DNA of 64,000 nucleotides, from positions 8,885,381 to 8,949,380 of the forward strand of contig JADWOT020000009.1 in assembly GCA_036345935.2 (NCBI GenBank), in the 5' to 3' direction. The DNA comes from Taenia hydatigena. Its lineage: Eukaryota > Platyhelminthes > Cestoda > Cyclophyllidea > Taeniidae. Of the stretch, positions 19,437 through 31,003 are shown piece after piece; the stretch's first letter is position 1; each line of letters opens with the position of its first letter. Position numbers and translations under genes: made by a program. Below the pieces are notes generated by a model. That model was not told the origin of the DNA and did no database searches. It saw only the letters and a program-made list of their open reading frames with translations.

Positions 19437-20478
19437 GGCTGTTAAACTGGCATACGACCTATTCAAATCCGTGTCTGCGCCCAACCAATGTCCGCTAATA
19501 GTAATGCATGGCTTGCTGGGCTGCAAGCGTAATTGGCGTTCTATCGCTCGTGCACTCAATAGCAGAGGCTTCGGGGAGGTGATTTTTCTTTTAAGTCTAA
19601 CCCATCCTAGGTATATTGCGTCGATGCGCGAAACCACGGATCGAGTCCCTGGTCGAAGGACATGAACTATGAATTTCTTGCGGAGGATATTCTTAAGTTT
19701 ATAAATGAGTTGAAGGCTTCCAATGTCTTCCTAATTGGTCACAGCATGGGGGGCAAAGCAGCGATGATGGCCGCACTGATGGAGGTACAATGCAAGCGAG
19801 ACTCTATATGACCTCTCATTTTAGCCTTCTATGATCAGCCGATTGGTAATCGTAGACATTGCCCCCGGCATATCACCAAACAAGTCTGACACGGATTTGT
19901 TCATTTCCCTGATGAACCGCGTCGATAGTAGAAGAATGGCTTGTGCAGAAAACGTTCACACACTTCGGGCGCATTTGATGAAGGAGTGGGAAGCGGTTGT
20001 GCCTGTACTCTTCCAGCACTCAAATTTGCTATTACTCCAAGTGTACTTTACCCCAATGCAGCTTTCCTTTTAGTCATATCACCAACGTGCGTTTATCCTT
20101 GACAATCTCGTCGAGTCTGGAGGTAGGATCGTATGGCGAGTCAATGTGGACGCTATCAGAGACAACTTGGATGATATCTTTGCTTTTCCTTTCTCTCAAG
20201 AGGTTGACAATGTCACTTTCACCGGGCCCGCTCTCTTTATCTCTGGAGAACTTTCACCATTCTTAAAGTATGCTTTTTACTAGTGCAATATTGGACTGAT
20301 ACGAGGTGGTTCTGCGAAATACGACCAGTGAATGCATTTCAGATCTGACCAAATGTCCCACGTGCTCCACTTTTTCCCGCGAGCCAAGCGTGTGGAGATT
20401 CCCGGTGCTGGGCATTGGATCAATGCTGACGCCCCCGCGCTTCTTATCGACAACCTTGCGGAGTTTCTTAATCCCTGA
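19437..20478 (+). CDS. ABHD11: Alpha/beta hydrolase domain-containing protein 11 homologue (first exon unresolved)
   Basis: ABHD11 is a mitochondrial serine hydrolase of the alpha/beta fold; in mammals it is linked to 2-oxoglutarate dehydrogenase activity. Five exons are supported: 19437-19578, 19611-19784, 19825-20004, 20074-20267 and 20343-20478, which stay in one frame for 275 codons. Visible features are PLIVMHGLLGCKRNW (oxyanion-hole region), YCVDARNHGSSPWS, the nucleophile elbow LIGHSMGGKAAM, LVIVDIAPGISP and the catalytic His in IPGAGHWINADAP. Introns are 32, 40, 69 and 75 nt. The first supported exon starts mid-codon after an acceptor, so a short upstream exon with the ATG and probably a mitochondrial presequence is missing from this model. 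The gene is tail-to-tail with VPS52, about 650 bp away. Confidence 0.93.
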
Positions 20479-21129
20479 TTTGTTGAGCAGTCTTTTTTTT
20501 CATTCACACGGTCCTTTCATGACCTATTCGCCGTAACAAAGACTGTCACCTACTCACGTAGCTGTTGTGACCTTTGTACCCGAATTCAAGCAGCAATTTA
20601 AGGGCCTGCTGAGCTCCAATTTTAAAGGGGAGGTAACCAACTGGTGAAACAAATCATTTGAGCCTTCAACCCCCTTGTTTGCAATAGCAGCAAGTAGAAT
20701 CCCCATTGCACTTTGCTGCCTCCGGTGGGTCAGTGCCTTCACTCGCAAAGGAAGAAATTCCTACTACGTTTAAATGTAATTTCTGCAGTAAATTGTCAAT
20801 GAATATCTGGAGGGCTGGATTTTATGGGCTCAAGATCGGTACCCTCTCAGGATACCATTAATTGGTAGATTGACCATTTGAACCTATGATGTCAACTTTT
20901 CTCCTTACAAGGATAATTCATTAAGGATATTGTTTGATGAGTCTGTCATTAGGAAGCATGGCTACCTTGAGCACGGAACTAAGTTTTGGGAGTCACAAAT
21001 ACGAGCACATGTCGGATGCAAAGCCACGTATCCTACCACTGATATAAGACAAAGAGGTAAGTAAGGTACATTTTAGTGGAGCGCAAATAAGCGGAATCAT
21101 TCACAGCCATAAATTACTTAAGAAAAAAC
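20479..21129. other. Convergent intergenic region between ABHD11 and VPS52
   Basis: Both genes end here, so it holds their 3'UTRs and cleavage signals. I saw no additional gene, repeat or RNA. Confidence 0.6.
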
Positions 21130-24100
21130 TCAAAAATTTGATTTGAAGCCCTTGATCTCATTCATTATCTGATGTATGCTAACCAACTGATTACGCACTG
21201 GCATCGATTTGTACGGTGGAAGAGTCATAGCCTTTTGGAAACGATGATAAACTTGAACAAGTTGCGAAAGAAGAGCCTACAATGAAGGAAACTTTTCGAT
21301 CGGTGGACACGTTAGGTTGGGAATGTTTCAGGGGAATCACATCGATGCGAGGCATCAATGCCGAATTATGTGCAAAAACACCAACTTACGTGGAAGATCT
21401 GGGTTCCAAGAGTAAAATTTGCGAACTCCAGCATAATTTCGCCGTTAATCTTCTCAATTGAGTTTTTCCAGTCAATGTTAAACCCTTTGACAATACGAGT
21501 CACTCTGCCTGCAAAGCGTGAAAGAAGAGTGGGCGTCATTGGCACATACATTGCGCTCTCAAACGACAAGAAGCACTGCGCACTGCAAATACTGAGTTGA
21601 CGTGGCTACCACAGCACAGAGATTATTAGTGCCCCTAAAACGGTCAAATTCTGAACGAAACACCGTCTCATTTTAAGGTGCATCTTGCCAATGCAATACA
21701 AAAGTGCAAAGTGGATAGTTAAGAGACAGCGCTTCCTCACCCTCCTCATTTTGGTCGACTGTTTCGTTGGGACCTCGTTTCTCCACGAATTGGATGAAAT
21801 TAATCATGCTACCGAAGTAAGGCAGAAGCGCCTGATCGATGTAGGCTACTGTGTGCATTCCGATTGCCTCCCGACATCGATTAACCTCCGGGGAGTTGCC
21901 AGCTCCTTTCTCCTACAATAATTAATCTTTGGTAGTAGTGTTAACAGTGCCATTCCCATCTCTACTACTGTAATCCTTAAATTGAATACTTTAAGTTTTG
22001 AGCAGGAAGTAGAGCAATTGCTAAACAAATCACATTTGCACAAACAGGTGACAAACACGAAGGTCAGGGTTAGGTTCGAAGTTCGGTCAACGACTTGCAC
22101 TACGAAAAATCGGTAAGGCTTTCATTCACTGGTTTTCACAACGCAATTTCTCCAGCAAAACGTAAGTGCACCATGAAAAAAGGCTACTCACTGAGAGAAC
22201 ACTGACGATGAGGTCAAAGTTGTTGATGAGAAAGACAAGTCGGAGACGATTACGGGGCAGCGCTTTGGCGAGGCGGTAGCAAGCCGCCTCGAACTCGGCG
22301 TGCATTCTGGACAGCGAGAGGACGACCCGCGGATCTAAATTGTGCCCCTCAACCTGTCCTACTGCTTCGCTTCCTTCCTTCGATGCGTCTGCGAGAAGCG
22401 ATAATTTAGCTGTCAATTTTATGGGGAAGCTGCCTACTGATGTTAAATTAGAGTAGGCTTAACTGATGAGTAGAGCTAGCTCAGGAGACACCCTCACACA
22501 CCTTGGTTAATAGCAAGGGAGGAGGATATCTTACCAGAGACAGAGAGAGCGCTCCCAATAGTGTGCAGACTGGCGGCCAACTCGGCGTAGCGACGAGCCA
22601 CGGGGTGGGGACGAATGAGGCTATAGGCACGGGGAGAGAGGTTGGCTACCGCGGCTGCCTCATTGATACTGCCACCTCGTTGAGCGCGTAGATGAAGAGC
22701 GGCTAATTGGGCAAATTGAGTCGTGTCTAGAGTTCGCAAAGACGCGATGTGCGCCTCCATGCGGTCCACTGCGCGACTCCACATTGCATCCAATTGACCA
22801 AACCAATAACTTATGGAAATAGGCTCACGTTAAACTGTGGAAATTACCTCGAGTACAAATAAAATCAGCGTATATCATGAATTTTTAGCGTCGCACAGTA
22901 CAGTGCTCAGCATCGACAGACAGTCGAAGTAAAAGGCACGATTGAACTGCTTTAAAATACTTCCAAACCCGAACCGATTGTGCAAATAAAGACAAAGATA
23001 TGAATATAGAGGAAAAGAAAAGCTATGAACTAAAATAAAATGGAAATATCCAACCGCAAGTAACAATCGCAACCTACCAATAGGAAGGAATATGTTTCGC
23101 AAGAATTACCATCATGAGTCGTAGATATAGAGTTTATCACCTTTATCGTAATACGCAAGCGCATAAAACTCACCGGTCAAGGATGGGAACTCCACGCTCC
23201 TTCATCAAACTAATCATTGAATGGGTGAGTTGAATGCACAGCAAGACCCCAAGGAGATCGTATTGTCCAACTTGAATTAGCGTCGGCATTACGCTTGTCT
23301 CCAATGTGTTGAGCGTTCGACCGAAGACCTTGTCAAATAATGACGCAGCGGCCTGTTCACTTGTGGGCAAAGTCTTTGAGTTCGAAACAGGGGAACCAAA
23401 GCTATGCAGGAAGAAATCGCCGAGAAAAACGTATTCTCGACAAGCTGTGTCCAGAAGGGCGTAATTGATCGACCTGTAAACCTCCTCAATCAAATACTAA
23501 ACGAAAAAGACAGATGATTACCAGGGTTCGCAATGCTGAAATTAACCCAATTGTCAAAAGGGCACCTTGGATTCATTCTTTGCTGCTGCATGGGGTAGAA
23601 GAATGGCGGCTTGGAGGCCCTCTTTGGTTAGCAACCGTTCGGCTCGGTCACCGAGGCCAAACTGACCGGGTCGAGAGGTAGGCTGATTAGTGGCAGCTGA
23701 AGACGACTGCAAAACGTTGGCAACGCTTGATGGACCAGAGTTCTGATTCCAATTGCTAAATTCATCTGACTTTTTGCCTACGAGATCATCCTTCTCGGGG
23801 GTACTATCGGCCTGAAAGAACACAATTTGATCAAATTGCCGCAATCGACAAGCAGGCTCTCGGAGAGGAATCCACTGCGGCACCACAGGGAGGTAATTAA
23901 TATTCGGTTTGCATTAAGTTGAAAATGTGCATAAACATTCAGCGCAATGAAAGTAAACATGCACAAGAGACTTCAGCTTGGAGGATATACAGGAACGACT
24001 GCACACATCTGATACACTGGTGTTTGACATGTATCAATTACAGTAGATTCAAAAACACAAAAGGAGAAAAACGAGCCAGTGTTTGGCTCGACATTACTGT

Positions 24101-25464
24101 CAATAATAAAGCCTTCAGCAGGTACAAGTGCAATAACTAGTTACCTGAAGTTTGAGTAATTTGGATGCATATGTTTTGAAGTAGGCGAAATAGACCTTTT
24201 CCATTGTAGATAAATAATTACCTCGAACCTCTCTTGCTAGATCCCTCTCATGGGCCAAGAGAAATTCATAAAAATACCTAACAAGAAGGGTAAGGGAATA
24301 TTAAAGCGCTTACCTGAAGCGCAAAAGTTGAGTTTGAGGAACCTGATAGTTTGCCATCGGCTTGCGCAGTACCTTGATTTTTTCTAAAAGGAACTCTCGT
24401 ATTCGAGTGACAGCCTTAAACACAAAAACAAGAAATAAGAAGAAAGCACAGGACTACAATACATTTTCAGACAACATACCTTAATCTTTATTTTCTTCAA
24501 TAACGATCCTATATCTTGACAGGCGGGGTATTCTGACAAATCTTGATCAGCGATCATGTTCAACTTGTGATCAAGTTCGTGCAAGTTTTCGATAAATTCT
24601 TGCTCCATTACGGGAGTTAGAAGAATGTGCCTACGATGAGATTAAATGTTTAAGAGGGTAAAATGAAAGTAAGAGGTAAGACGTCCTGCTTACTGGATAA
24701 GGGCGTCCGGAATGACCATATCTGATAAAAATTGACTGAGTTCACCACGAACAGCCTAAAATAGTACCAATTCTCCGAATCAACAAGCTTAAAATAGTAG
24801 GATGGCTAATTGTAAAATCCTTATTGCCTCCCTCAAAAATAACGACCGACCTGATAAGTACTTTAAGAAGAGAAGAATACTAGTTGCCCATTTCGGTTCG
24901 AACGTAAAAGACTCATTTTACAATTGGTCGAGTTCCAATGAACAACTGCCATAGGTACCTCGCTTAAAAATATAACCCAGAACCAACCTGTCGATTTTGC
25001 AATCTTTGGTGCATATTCATTGACCGTATTTGAAGATCTTGTATGTCTGAACTAATGTTACCGAGGTCCCGATGAAAATCGGCCAATATGGTTTCCATGC
25101 GCTAAAAAATTGCCAAAGAACTAAGCATACCTCTAAAGTTTTGCAACAAGTCGAAATTTTCTTGTGTAGCTCGACTACGTTTGGACCCATCCGAACATCT
25201 AAGAATGAAATAATAAATCACGCTTACAGGCATCGATAGCTGAAGATTCGAGGCTTTCTAGCTGTTCTTCAACACGTTTAGAGTAAATTCTGAGATCAAC
25301 ATCCTGGAAAACTACATAAGACCAATGAAAGCGGGTACAGATTGAAGAACTGTGTCGGAAACTTCATCACCCAACGTTCCAACATCATCAACTTCACCAC
25401 ATTCACCATGCCGTGATCCTCCATTTGGAACCTCACAACCAAGAGGCAGCACAGTGTCCGCCAT
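21130..25464 (-). CDS. VPS52: Vacuolar protein sorting-associated protein 52 homologue (GARP/EARP subunit)
   Basis: VPS52 is the shared core subunit of the GARP and EARP tethering complexes, which return endosomal vesicles to the trans-Golgi network or to recycling endosomes. About fifteen minus-strand exons are recognisable. The first, 25464-25339, encodes MADTVLPLGCEVPNGG. Later ones read DVDLRIYSKRVEEQLESLE (about 25300), MHQRLQNRQ (about 24995), AVRGELSQFL (about 24755), KVLRKPMANYQVPQTQLLRF (about 24340), YALLDTACREYVFLGDFF (23499-23174), LRLVFLINNFDLIVSVL (22389-22196) and RIVKGFNIDWKNSI (21512-21391). The last ends GFKSNF before a TGA at 21132-21130. Order and spacing follow human VPS52, including a coiled-coil-rich N-terminal half. 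The total is roughly 770 residues against 723 in human; the excess is mainly a Ser/Asn/Gln-rich insert near 23580-23800. Internal exon ends are approximate. Confidence 0.94.
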
Positions 25465-25985
25465 CCTACGCGCCCACAATCAAGGTCATATTCCAGACAT
25501 AGGATGCTTGAGAATCGCCTGACAAAGGGTATGTTTTCAGCCGAAAATCTGTAAACTAGGTAAAACGCTTATCAACGAGCAGAAATAACCAGCTGAAAGA
25601 GTTGGAAATAGGAAAAAGTGTCTTCAAGTGTATAGTAGGAAGGTAGATAGTACTCAATTGTTCCTGACCAGTATACAAAGTTAATCACGATCCCATGAAA
25701 ATAAGGCAGGGCTGCATTAATTACAACACGCAATTAAAAGGTTTAGAAAATCTATGTAACTGAGAGCAGTCAGAAAACTGCTTTACGATTTCGCGTTTAA
25801 TTTAAACCTCACTTTGCACTCTAGCATTGTACGTACTCAAGGAATGAGGGCTTTACTATAGTGCGTGCCTAAGCTTTAGATTATCGGGGTAATGTTTTGT
25901 ATGTTTGGGCTGCCGGTTTCGCTCAGGGTCACAAAGGTAACCATATTGCCCTAGCCGCGTAGGCTGGTCTCTGGGACATGCCAGC

Positions 25986-26171
25986 TGTAGTACTTTGTTT
26001 GTTGGACCTACCGGTTTCTGTCAAGGTCACAGAAGTGGCCGTACTCCCCTAGCTGCGTGGGCCGGCCTGCGGGCCATGCCAGCAGCCTATTCCCCTCTGT
26101 CCGTGGAAAGTATATATCCTTCCCTAGCATTCTGCCTTCTTTTGCCTTCGAGGGAGCCCCGGGACGCTACA
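25986..26171 (+). repeat. Complete LTR inserted within the 5' LTR of TRIM-like copy 2
   Basis: Begins TGTAGTACTTTG, ends GGGACGCTACA and is 186 bp, matching a full family LTR. Sequence on each side belongs to the two halves of a more diverged LTR. Flanks CCAGC and TTAGC agree at only three of five positions, so a target-site duplication is doubtful. Insertion of an element followed by LTR-LTR recombination is the simplest account; LTR gene conversion is an alternative. Confidence 0.82.
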
Positions 26172-26726
26172 TTAGCAGCTTATTTCCCTGTCCATTAAAC
26201 ATATATTCTATTCTAGTATTTTGCCCTTTTTTCTTTCAACGAAGCCTTGGAACGCCACATTAGTAGCAGCGGGTAGCGGACTTGAGTCTATAGGGTTCCC
26301 ATCCCAATCTCTACCGCCTGCGGCATGTTGCAGCGGTGCAAAAAGGTGCATGAGCTAAGAATGGGCCAACAACTACGTTCTACAAGAAAGCTATCAACAA
26401 CTGAAGCGACACTAGCCATGGACCACCTGGAAAGTTTCGTTTCGAAGATTACCCCTATTATCCTTGCTTAAGGAGATCGGCGTGCTAGCGTCTTCCCTAC
26501 GGACATACTGATGGTCTGCAGAGCCACTTATTCTGAACTTTGTTCCCAAGCCAAACGTAAATCCAGGTCAAATGAATTGCCAAGAGAGATCACTGACATA
26601 GATGTCAAGCATCGCCTCAATCGCGTCGAATGTTGGCGACTGGCATGGTTAGCTCGTGGGTGCTTCTTGCACCACTGTTTACCAAGGGGAGCGTCGGGGA
26701 CGGCGCTCGAAAGAGGAAAGGGTCAA

Positions 26727-26860
26727 TGTAATACTTTGGCTGTTTGGGCTATTGGTTTCGGTCAAGGTCACAGAGGCGGCCATATTGCCCTAGCTGCGTA
26801 GGCTGGCCTCTGGGCCATGCCAGTAGCTCGTCTCTCTCAAGGGATCCTCGGGACGCTACA
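26727..26860 (+). repeat. 3' LTR of TRIM-like copy 2, internally deleted
   Basis: Starts TGTAATACTTTGG immediately after the purine tract and ends GGGACGCTACA. The family core GGCCATGCCAGTAG is present, but about 50 bp of the segment that follows it are missing. Confidence 0.82.
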
Positions 26861-27359
26861 ATATGGTCGCTAGGTAATGTCGTTTCGATCAGAAAACATT
26901 TTGTGGTGAGCATAGAAGAATGTAGTAATGGGTTTGTAGAATGTAGTTCGGGCTAAAATACTTCAGTTTGCGTTTGTGAAATTGCTTGAGAGCAAGAGAT
27001 GGCAAGTCCTTAACCTTTTAGTTGAATATGTGATCGTAGACGTTCGCTGATGTAATTCGGCAAAACACCTTTTGAGGCTTTAATGTATCCTCACTATTCG
27101 CCCGACTAATTTTGTTTTTTTTTTTAATTGCATTGCCTCGCGCCCTGCTAGAGCCAGGTGAATTTTGGTGTGTGTGTTAGAGTTCTCCCTTACTTGCGTC
27201 GTTTTTTTCGGTGATTTGCCTTAGCCGCTTTGCGTTGATTTTCTTAAGCGCGTTTTTTATCAGTCCTAGCACTGCAAAATATTTTGGGTTTTTACGTACT
27301 TCTTTAAAACAAAAGTCGGGTTTTTTGCCCTTTTTTTGAGCCCTACTTTTACTTTATAG
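26861..27359. other. SDR39U1 upstream region
   Basis: T-rich sequence between TRIM copy 2 and the SDR39U1 ATG, with several oligo-T runs near 27117-27126 and 27200-27345. It presumably holds the SDR39U1 promoter. No other gene is seen. Confidence 0.5.
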
Positions 27360-28786
27360 ATGTCGACTTCGGCAAAACTGAATGTTGTCATTGGTACATC
27401 TTGGATCTAACGTTACCCAAATTGTGTCATTTAGGCGGTGGTACGGGTCTGATTGGGAGGGCTTTGAGGTCGAAGCTCTTATCGAAGAATGCAAGTGTTC
27501 GGATCATCACTCGCAACCCTAAACACAGGGAGGACTTGTCTTGGGTACGACATATCCGAATCCCACTTTTACGAAATAACAGGAGGTTGTGGAATCTTGC
27601 GGCTTACCTGAAGACACCCATGTCATCATCAACTTAGCTGGCAGAAATATCGGCGAGGTCAGCCCAAGACTATTGATTCCCAGGTTCATTTGAATATAAG
27701 ACCTATCATCTCATTGTTAGTCATAGACAAGATTTCCTCCAGGATGTTTACTCGAGTCGTGTGAGGACCACTCAGGTTTTAGTAAGAAGTATTACCAAGA
27801 CCACGAAAACATTCATAAACGCTTCGGCCATCGGTGTGGTTAACACATTTGATAGTTATGTTTAAACCCGAGTGTAGGTTTCTACGAACCTCATCCTTCT
27901 CGTTGTTATACCGAGGATGACCCGAATGTCGACTACGGCTTTTTGGCTCGTCTCGTGCGCGATTGGGAAACTGCTTGTTCTGGAACCCAGCTCGAAGGTG
28001 TTCAGCGTGTCCTTGTCCGAACGGGTAATGCCTACTCCTGGTTAAAATTCACCAGCTCCACCTGAGCTCTATGTGCATTCGAGCTTGGGTTGCTGTTCAT
28101 CTTACCTATCATACAGGTTTCGATCACAGTTACGTTACTTTAGGTGTTGTCCTTTCGAAGAATGGAGGGGCTCTCTCAAAGATGTACCTAACTCACCGTC
28201 TTGGATTAGGTGGTCCCATCGGCAGTGGTCAGCAGTGGCTCTCGTGGATTCATATTGATGACCTCGTCAATCTTTATTGCTTTTTGATCATGAACCCCGC
28301 AGGTGCGTCTGGATACTTTTCCAGGAGTCTACAGTAATTGCGCTTCCCACTGCTAAACGCTAAGATTAACTGCCAGCGCTCCGATCGTTTTCGACCGGGT
28401 CACGATCTACGTAACCCATTAAGACGTTTTAAATGGGCAATTCTGATTAACCTTTTAATACGTTACCAGGTTTTGCTTGAATGATTTCAGGTAGACGTCT
28501 TTCGGACGCAGTGAACGGCACCGCACCGTACCCCGTTCGTCAAGGTGCATTTTCGCTTGCGCTCAGTGAGGCACTGGGTGCCCCCTCCATTGGTGGGCAC
28601 ATTCCCACGCCGGCCTTCATGATTCGCGCTATTATGGGAAGAGAACGTGCGCCACTGCTCCTCGAGGGCCAGCGAGTGCTGCCCGCCAAGGCTCAGACAG
28701 CTGGCTTCGAGTTTAGCTTCCCTACACTAGAGTTGGCGTTAGAGAACATTTACGGCAGGCGACCACAACCCGTGCCCACCAATTAA
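27360..28786 (+). CDS. SDR39U1: Epimerase family protein SDR39U1 (short-chain dehydrogenase-like)
   Basis: An extended/atypical SDR-family protein related to bacterial YfcH, predicted to bind NADP(H); its substrate is not established. Seven exons (27360-27393, 27435-27544, 27583-27683, 27721-27833, 27878-28024, 28144-28302, 28491-28786) sum to 960 nt, giving 319 residues plus stop with all phases consistent. The nucleotide-binding motif [12 protein letters not shown] spans the first intron (residues 9-20). Later family landmarks are [60 protein letters not shown] and the C-terminal [14 protein letters not shown] with [12 protein letters not shown]. Introns are 41, 38, 37, 44, 119 and 188 nt, and the apparent stops in the raw frame all fall inside them. 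The gene is tail-to-tail with LYST, the stop codons lying about 290 bp apart. Confidence 0.95.
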
Positions 28787-29078
28787 AGTTCCAACACTCC
28801 ACTGTATTTTTAACTCAGGGCTTCTTAACTATGTTCCTAAGTATACCAAAGAAACATCCAGCGTAGTTCTTGCCTTTCGTGAGTTATGAAAGGCTAAAGC
28901 GGTATTACTGCACAACTGCAAGTGTACTTTCAGTAGGGGGAGAATTATCTCCGGTGTTCGCCTTCCGTCGATGTTTCGTACCAACAAGTACGGCCTATTT
29001 ACAAGATCTTCACACATTTCGGCTGAGTGTATACAGATGAGTTCGTTTGAGGATTGAAAGACAAGTGTATCTGTGGCT

Positions 29079-31003
29079 TTAAAGCCAGACGCCCGGGAGA
29101 TGAAGAAAGTTACTTTCCTGGTGCTGGTGCATTCCTGATGTTGGGAAGCTTCCACAAAGCAACCGAATTCTAAGTTGTCGTGGCGGCGCCTTAGCACCCG
29201 ATTCTAAGAAATATATCCAGCCTTCAGAATCGATTATGTAAAGGGCGGCATCCGTGTGAATCCGATCAGTGGGCCTTGTAAGAGTTGCTGGTGGTGGGAC
29301 AAATGACAAGGCGACTATGGGGCATGGTGAAGGTTGATCCAACTGGGAAACAGGAAAAGAAGGTAATCAGACACATTCATTCTAAGCGACAAAAACGGCT
29401 TGAAAGCAAGCGAATAAATAGATAAATTCCACCAAGCTAGTGCATGGCTAACCCGCATAACTGAGATGGTATCAAGGGTCCAGCTGCTGAGCCAAATAAG
29501 ACACCCACTTGGACCGCCGATGAGGATGCAACCAACTTGACAACCTTGATGGTGGGAAAATATGATAGATAGGTTCCCACGAGAATTACAGTAAAGAGGC
29601 GAATTAGTGTTGGTCGTGAACCCCGTCTCGGCTTGAAAATCAAGAATTCTGCTACAGCTCTGTCGACAGTCTGCCGTGAACAGCCCGATCCAGGTCTCTG
29701 TGGTGAGGGAAGGAAACAGTGGAAAATAAAAATCAAGGGTGATAAAGTAATGCTGAAGGCGTTAGGTGTGGACGAGGTGTACGTACGTTTGTACGGAATG
29801 TGTTACGTGGTCAAGGGCGTCCTTCTAATGTCAGAAGAAGCATGATGCATGAATAAAATGCGTGCATTTTTACTAGTGAGTAGATGCAGAGTGAAGGAAA
29901 TTTACCATGGGGTCCGGTAGGCCCGGCTCGAGCTACCAAAAGATCACCCAATGTTTGATCGAAAGCTAGACCACAAACTCCCTCAAAGACACCACTGCTT
30001 TCGTCCATTTCCAGAAGAGCGATGAATGCTGTAGAGGCCAGGTCCCAGACAGCCACGTGACCGCGCGCATCTCCACTGGCAATCAGGCCATGCTGGACAC
30101 AAGTGTCAACGCAACTGATGTTGGCACCTGTGTGGCCGATCAGGCATCGCCAACCTAAGGCCACGTGGGGGGAAGAAAGGCGCATTTTATGATTGTTCCG
30201 ACCTCCGCGCACCTTTGCATAGCCACCGACAAGGTCATCAAATTCGAAGAGATTTTCGGATGAAACCTGAAGATGTTGGCATAGCTAGAACAGATGAAAT
30301 AAGTATCCTGATATGGCAGCCTTTGAACTATGGAATGGGCACTTTCCCATATCTTTGGCATGACTATTCTATCTCAATAAACAGTCATAAATACGTGTGG
30401 AGTGGAGGTTCCTAAGTGAGAAGAAAGCATTCTTAGTCACGAATCAGTGAATACAAAACATGCATGGTTAAGAAAGCACGTGGTGTAGGTTACGCGAAGA
30501 ATGCAAGAAGCCCACCCACGGACCACTTATAAAACACCAATTAAAAGTGACAGCGATTAGAACTATGCTTGCCTGCCGTTCGTCGTCATCGTCGCTGATG
30601 AACCCGCATAGAAGCTCTTTGTTTGATAGCGTTCGTGCATAAAGTCCCCCGAAAGAGGTCCCCACAAACAGGTGGATCTGAGCGTTGCGCGACAGAGGCT
30701 TTGCATCGACAGAAGGTGCGGCGATAAAAACTGACACTGGCTCCACAAATGGCACCGGTAAAGTAGTAGAATACAACTCGAGCCCATCAACGAAACGCCT
30801 GGCAGTTAGCCCGATCACTCCGGATAGAAGGGAAATTTTGACAAGCAAAAGTGGATGGGAGGGAAGGTGGAGGAGGAACAGGGAAGCAAGGGAATCCGTT
30901 ACCAAAATGGTCCAGGGAATATGAGGTTGGTCAGAGGAGTTACTGCGAAGACGGTAGGATCGTGAGCCACCTTGAAGATTGGCATACCAGCTAATTCCAA
31001 GCT
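29079..31003 (-). other. LYST: LYST C-terminal WD40 exons
   Basis: Exons run at about 31003-30912 ([17 protein letters not shown]), 30830-30573 ([16 protein letters not shown]), 30280-29915 ([32 protein letters not shown]), about 29695-29445 ([20 protein letters not shown]) and 29340-29079 ([26 protein letters not shown]). They form WD-repeat-like blades that align in order with the human LYST C-terminus. The final residues after the last blade are not conserved. Confidence 0.85.

Larger units (their letters stand above)
25888..26860 (+). mobile_element. TRIM-like non-autonomous LTR element, copy 2, with another LTR nested in its 5' LTR
   Basis: This is the same family as copy 1 in opposite orientation. 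The 5' LTR is split into 25888-25985 (98 bp) and 26172-26259 (88 bp), together 186 bp, by a complete 186-bp LTR at 25986-26171. The internal region, 26260-26726, is colinear with copy 1 and ends in the purine tract GAAAGAGGAAAGGG. The 3' LTR, 26727-26860, is only 134 bp because about 50 bp are missing from its middle. The internal frame that starts at 26511 (MV.R.TYSE.C) is also present in copy 1. No clear target-site duplication was found for the outer element. It lies between the divergent VPS52 and SDR39U1 genes. Confidence 0.86.

Noticed and set aside
20306..20345. Apparent in-frame TGA in the last ABHD11 exon, flanked by a 15-nt GT...AG segment that looked like a record-small intron or a pseudogene mark
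   Set aside because: Checking phases showed that the last exon starts at 20343, after TTTCAG, with a 75-nt intron from 20268. This restores the family alignment, and the TGA falls inside the intron.
27394..28490. Many stop codons in the SDR39U1 region suggesting a decayed pseudogene
   Set aside because: All stops lie within introns with GT-AG ends. The seven exons sum to an exact multiple of three and cover the whole family.
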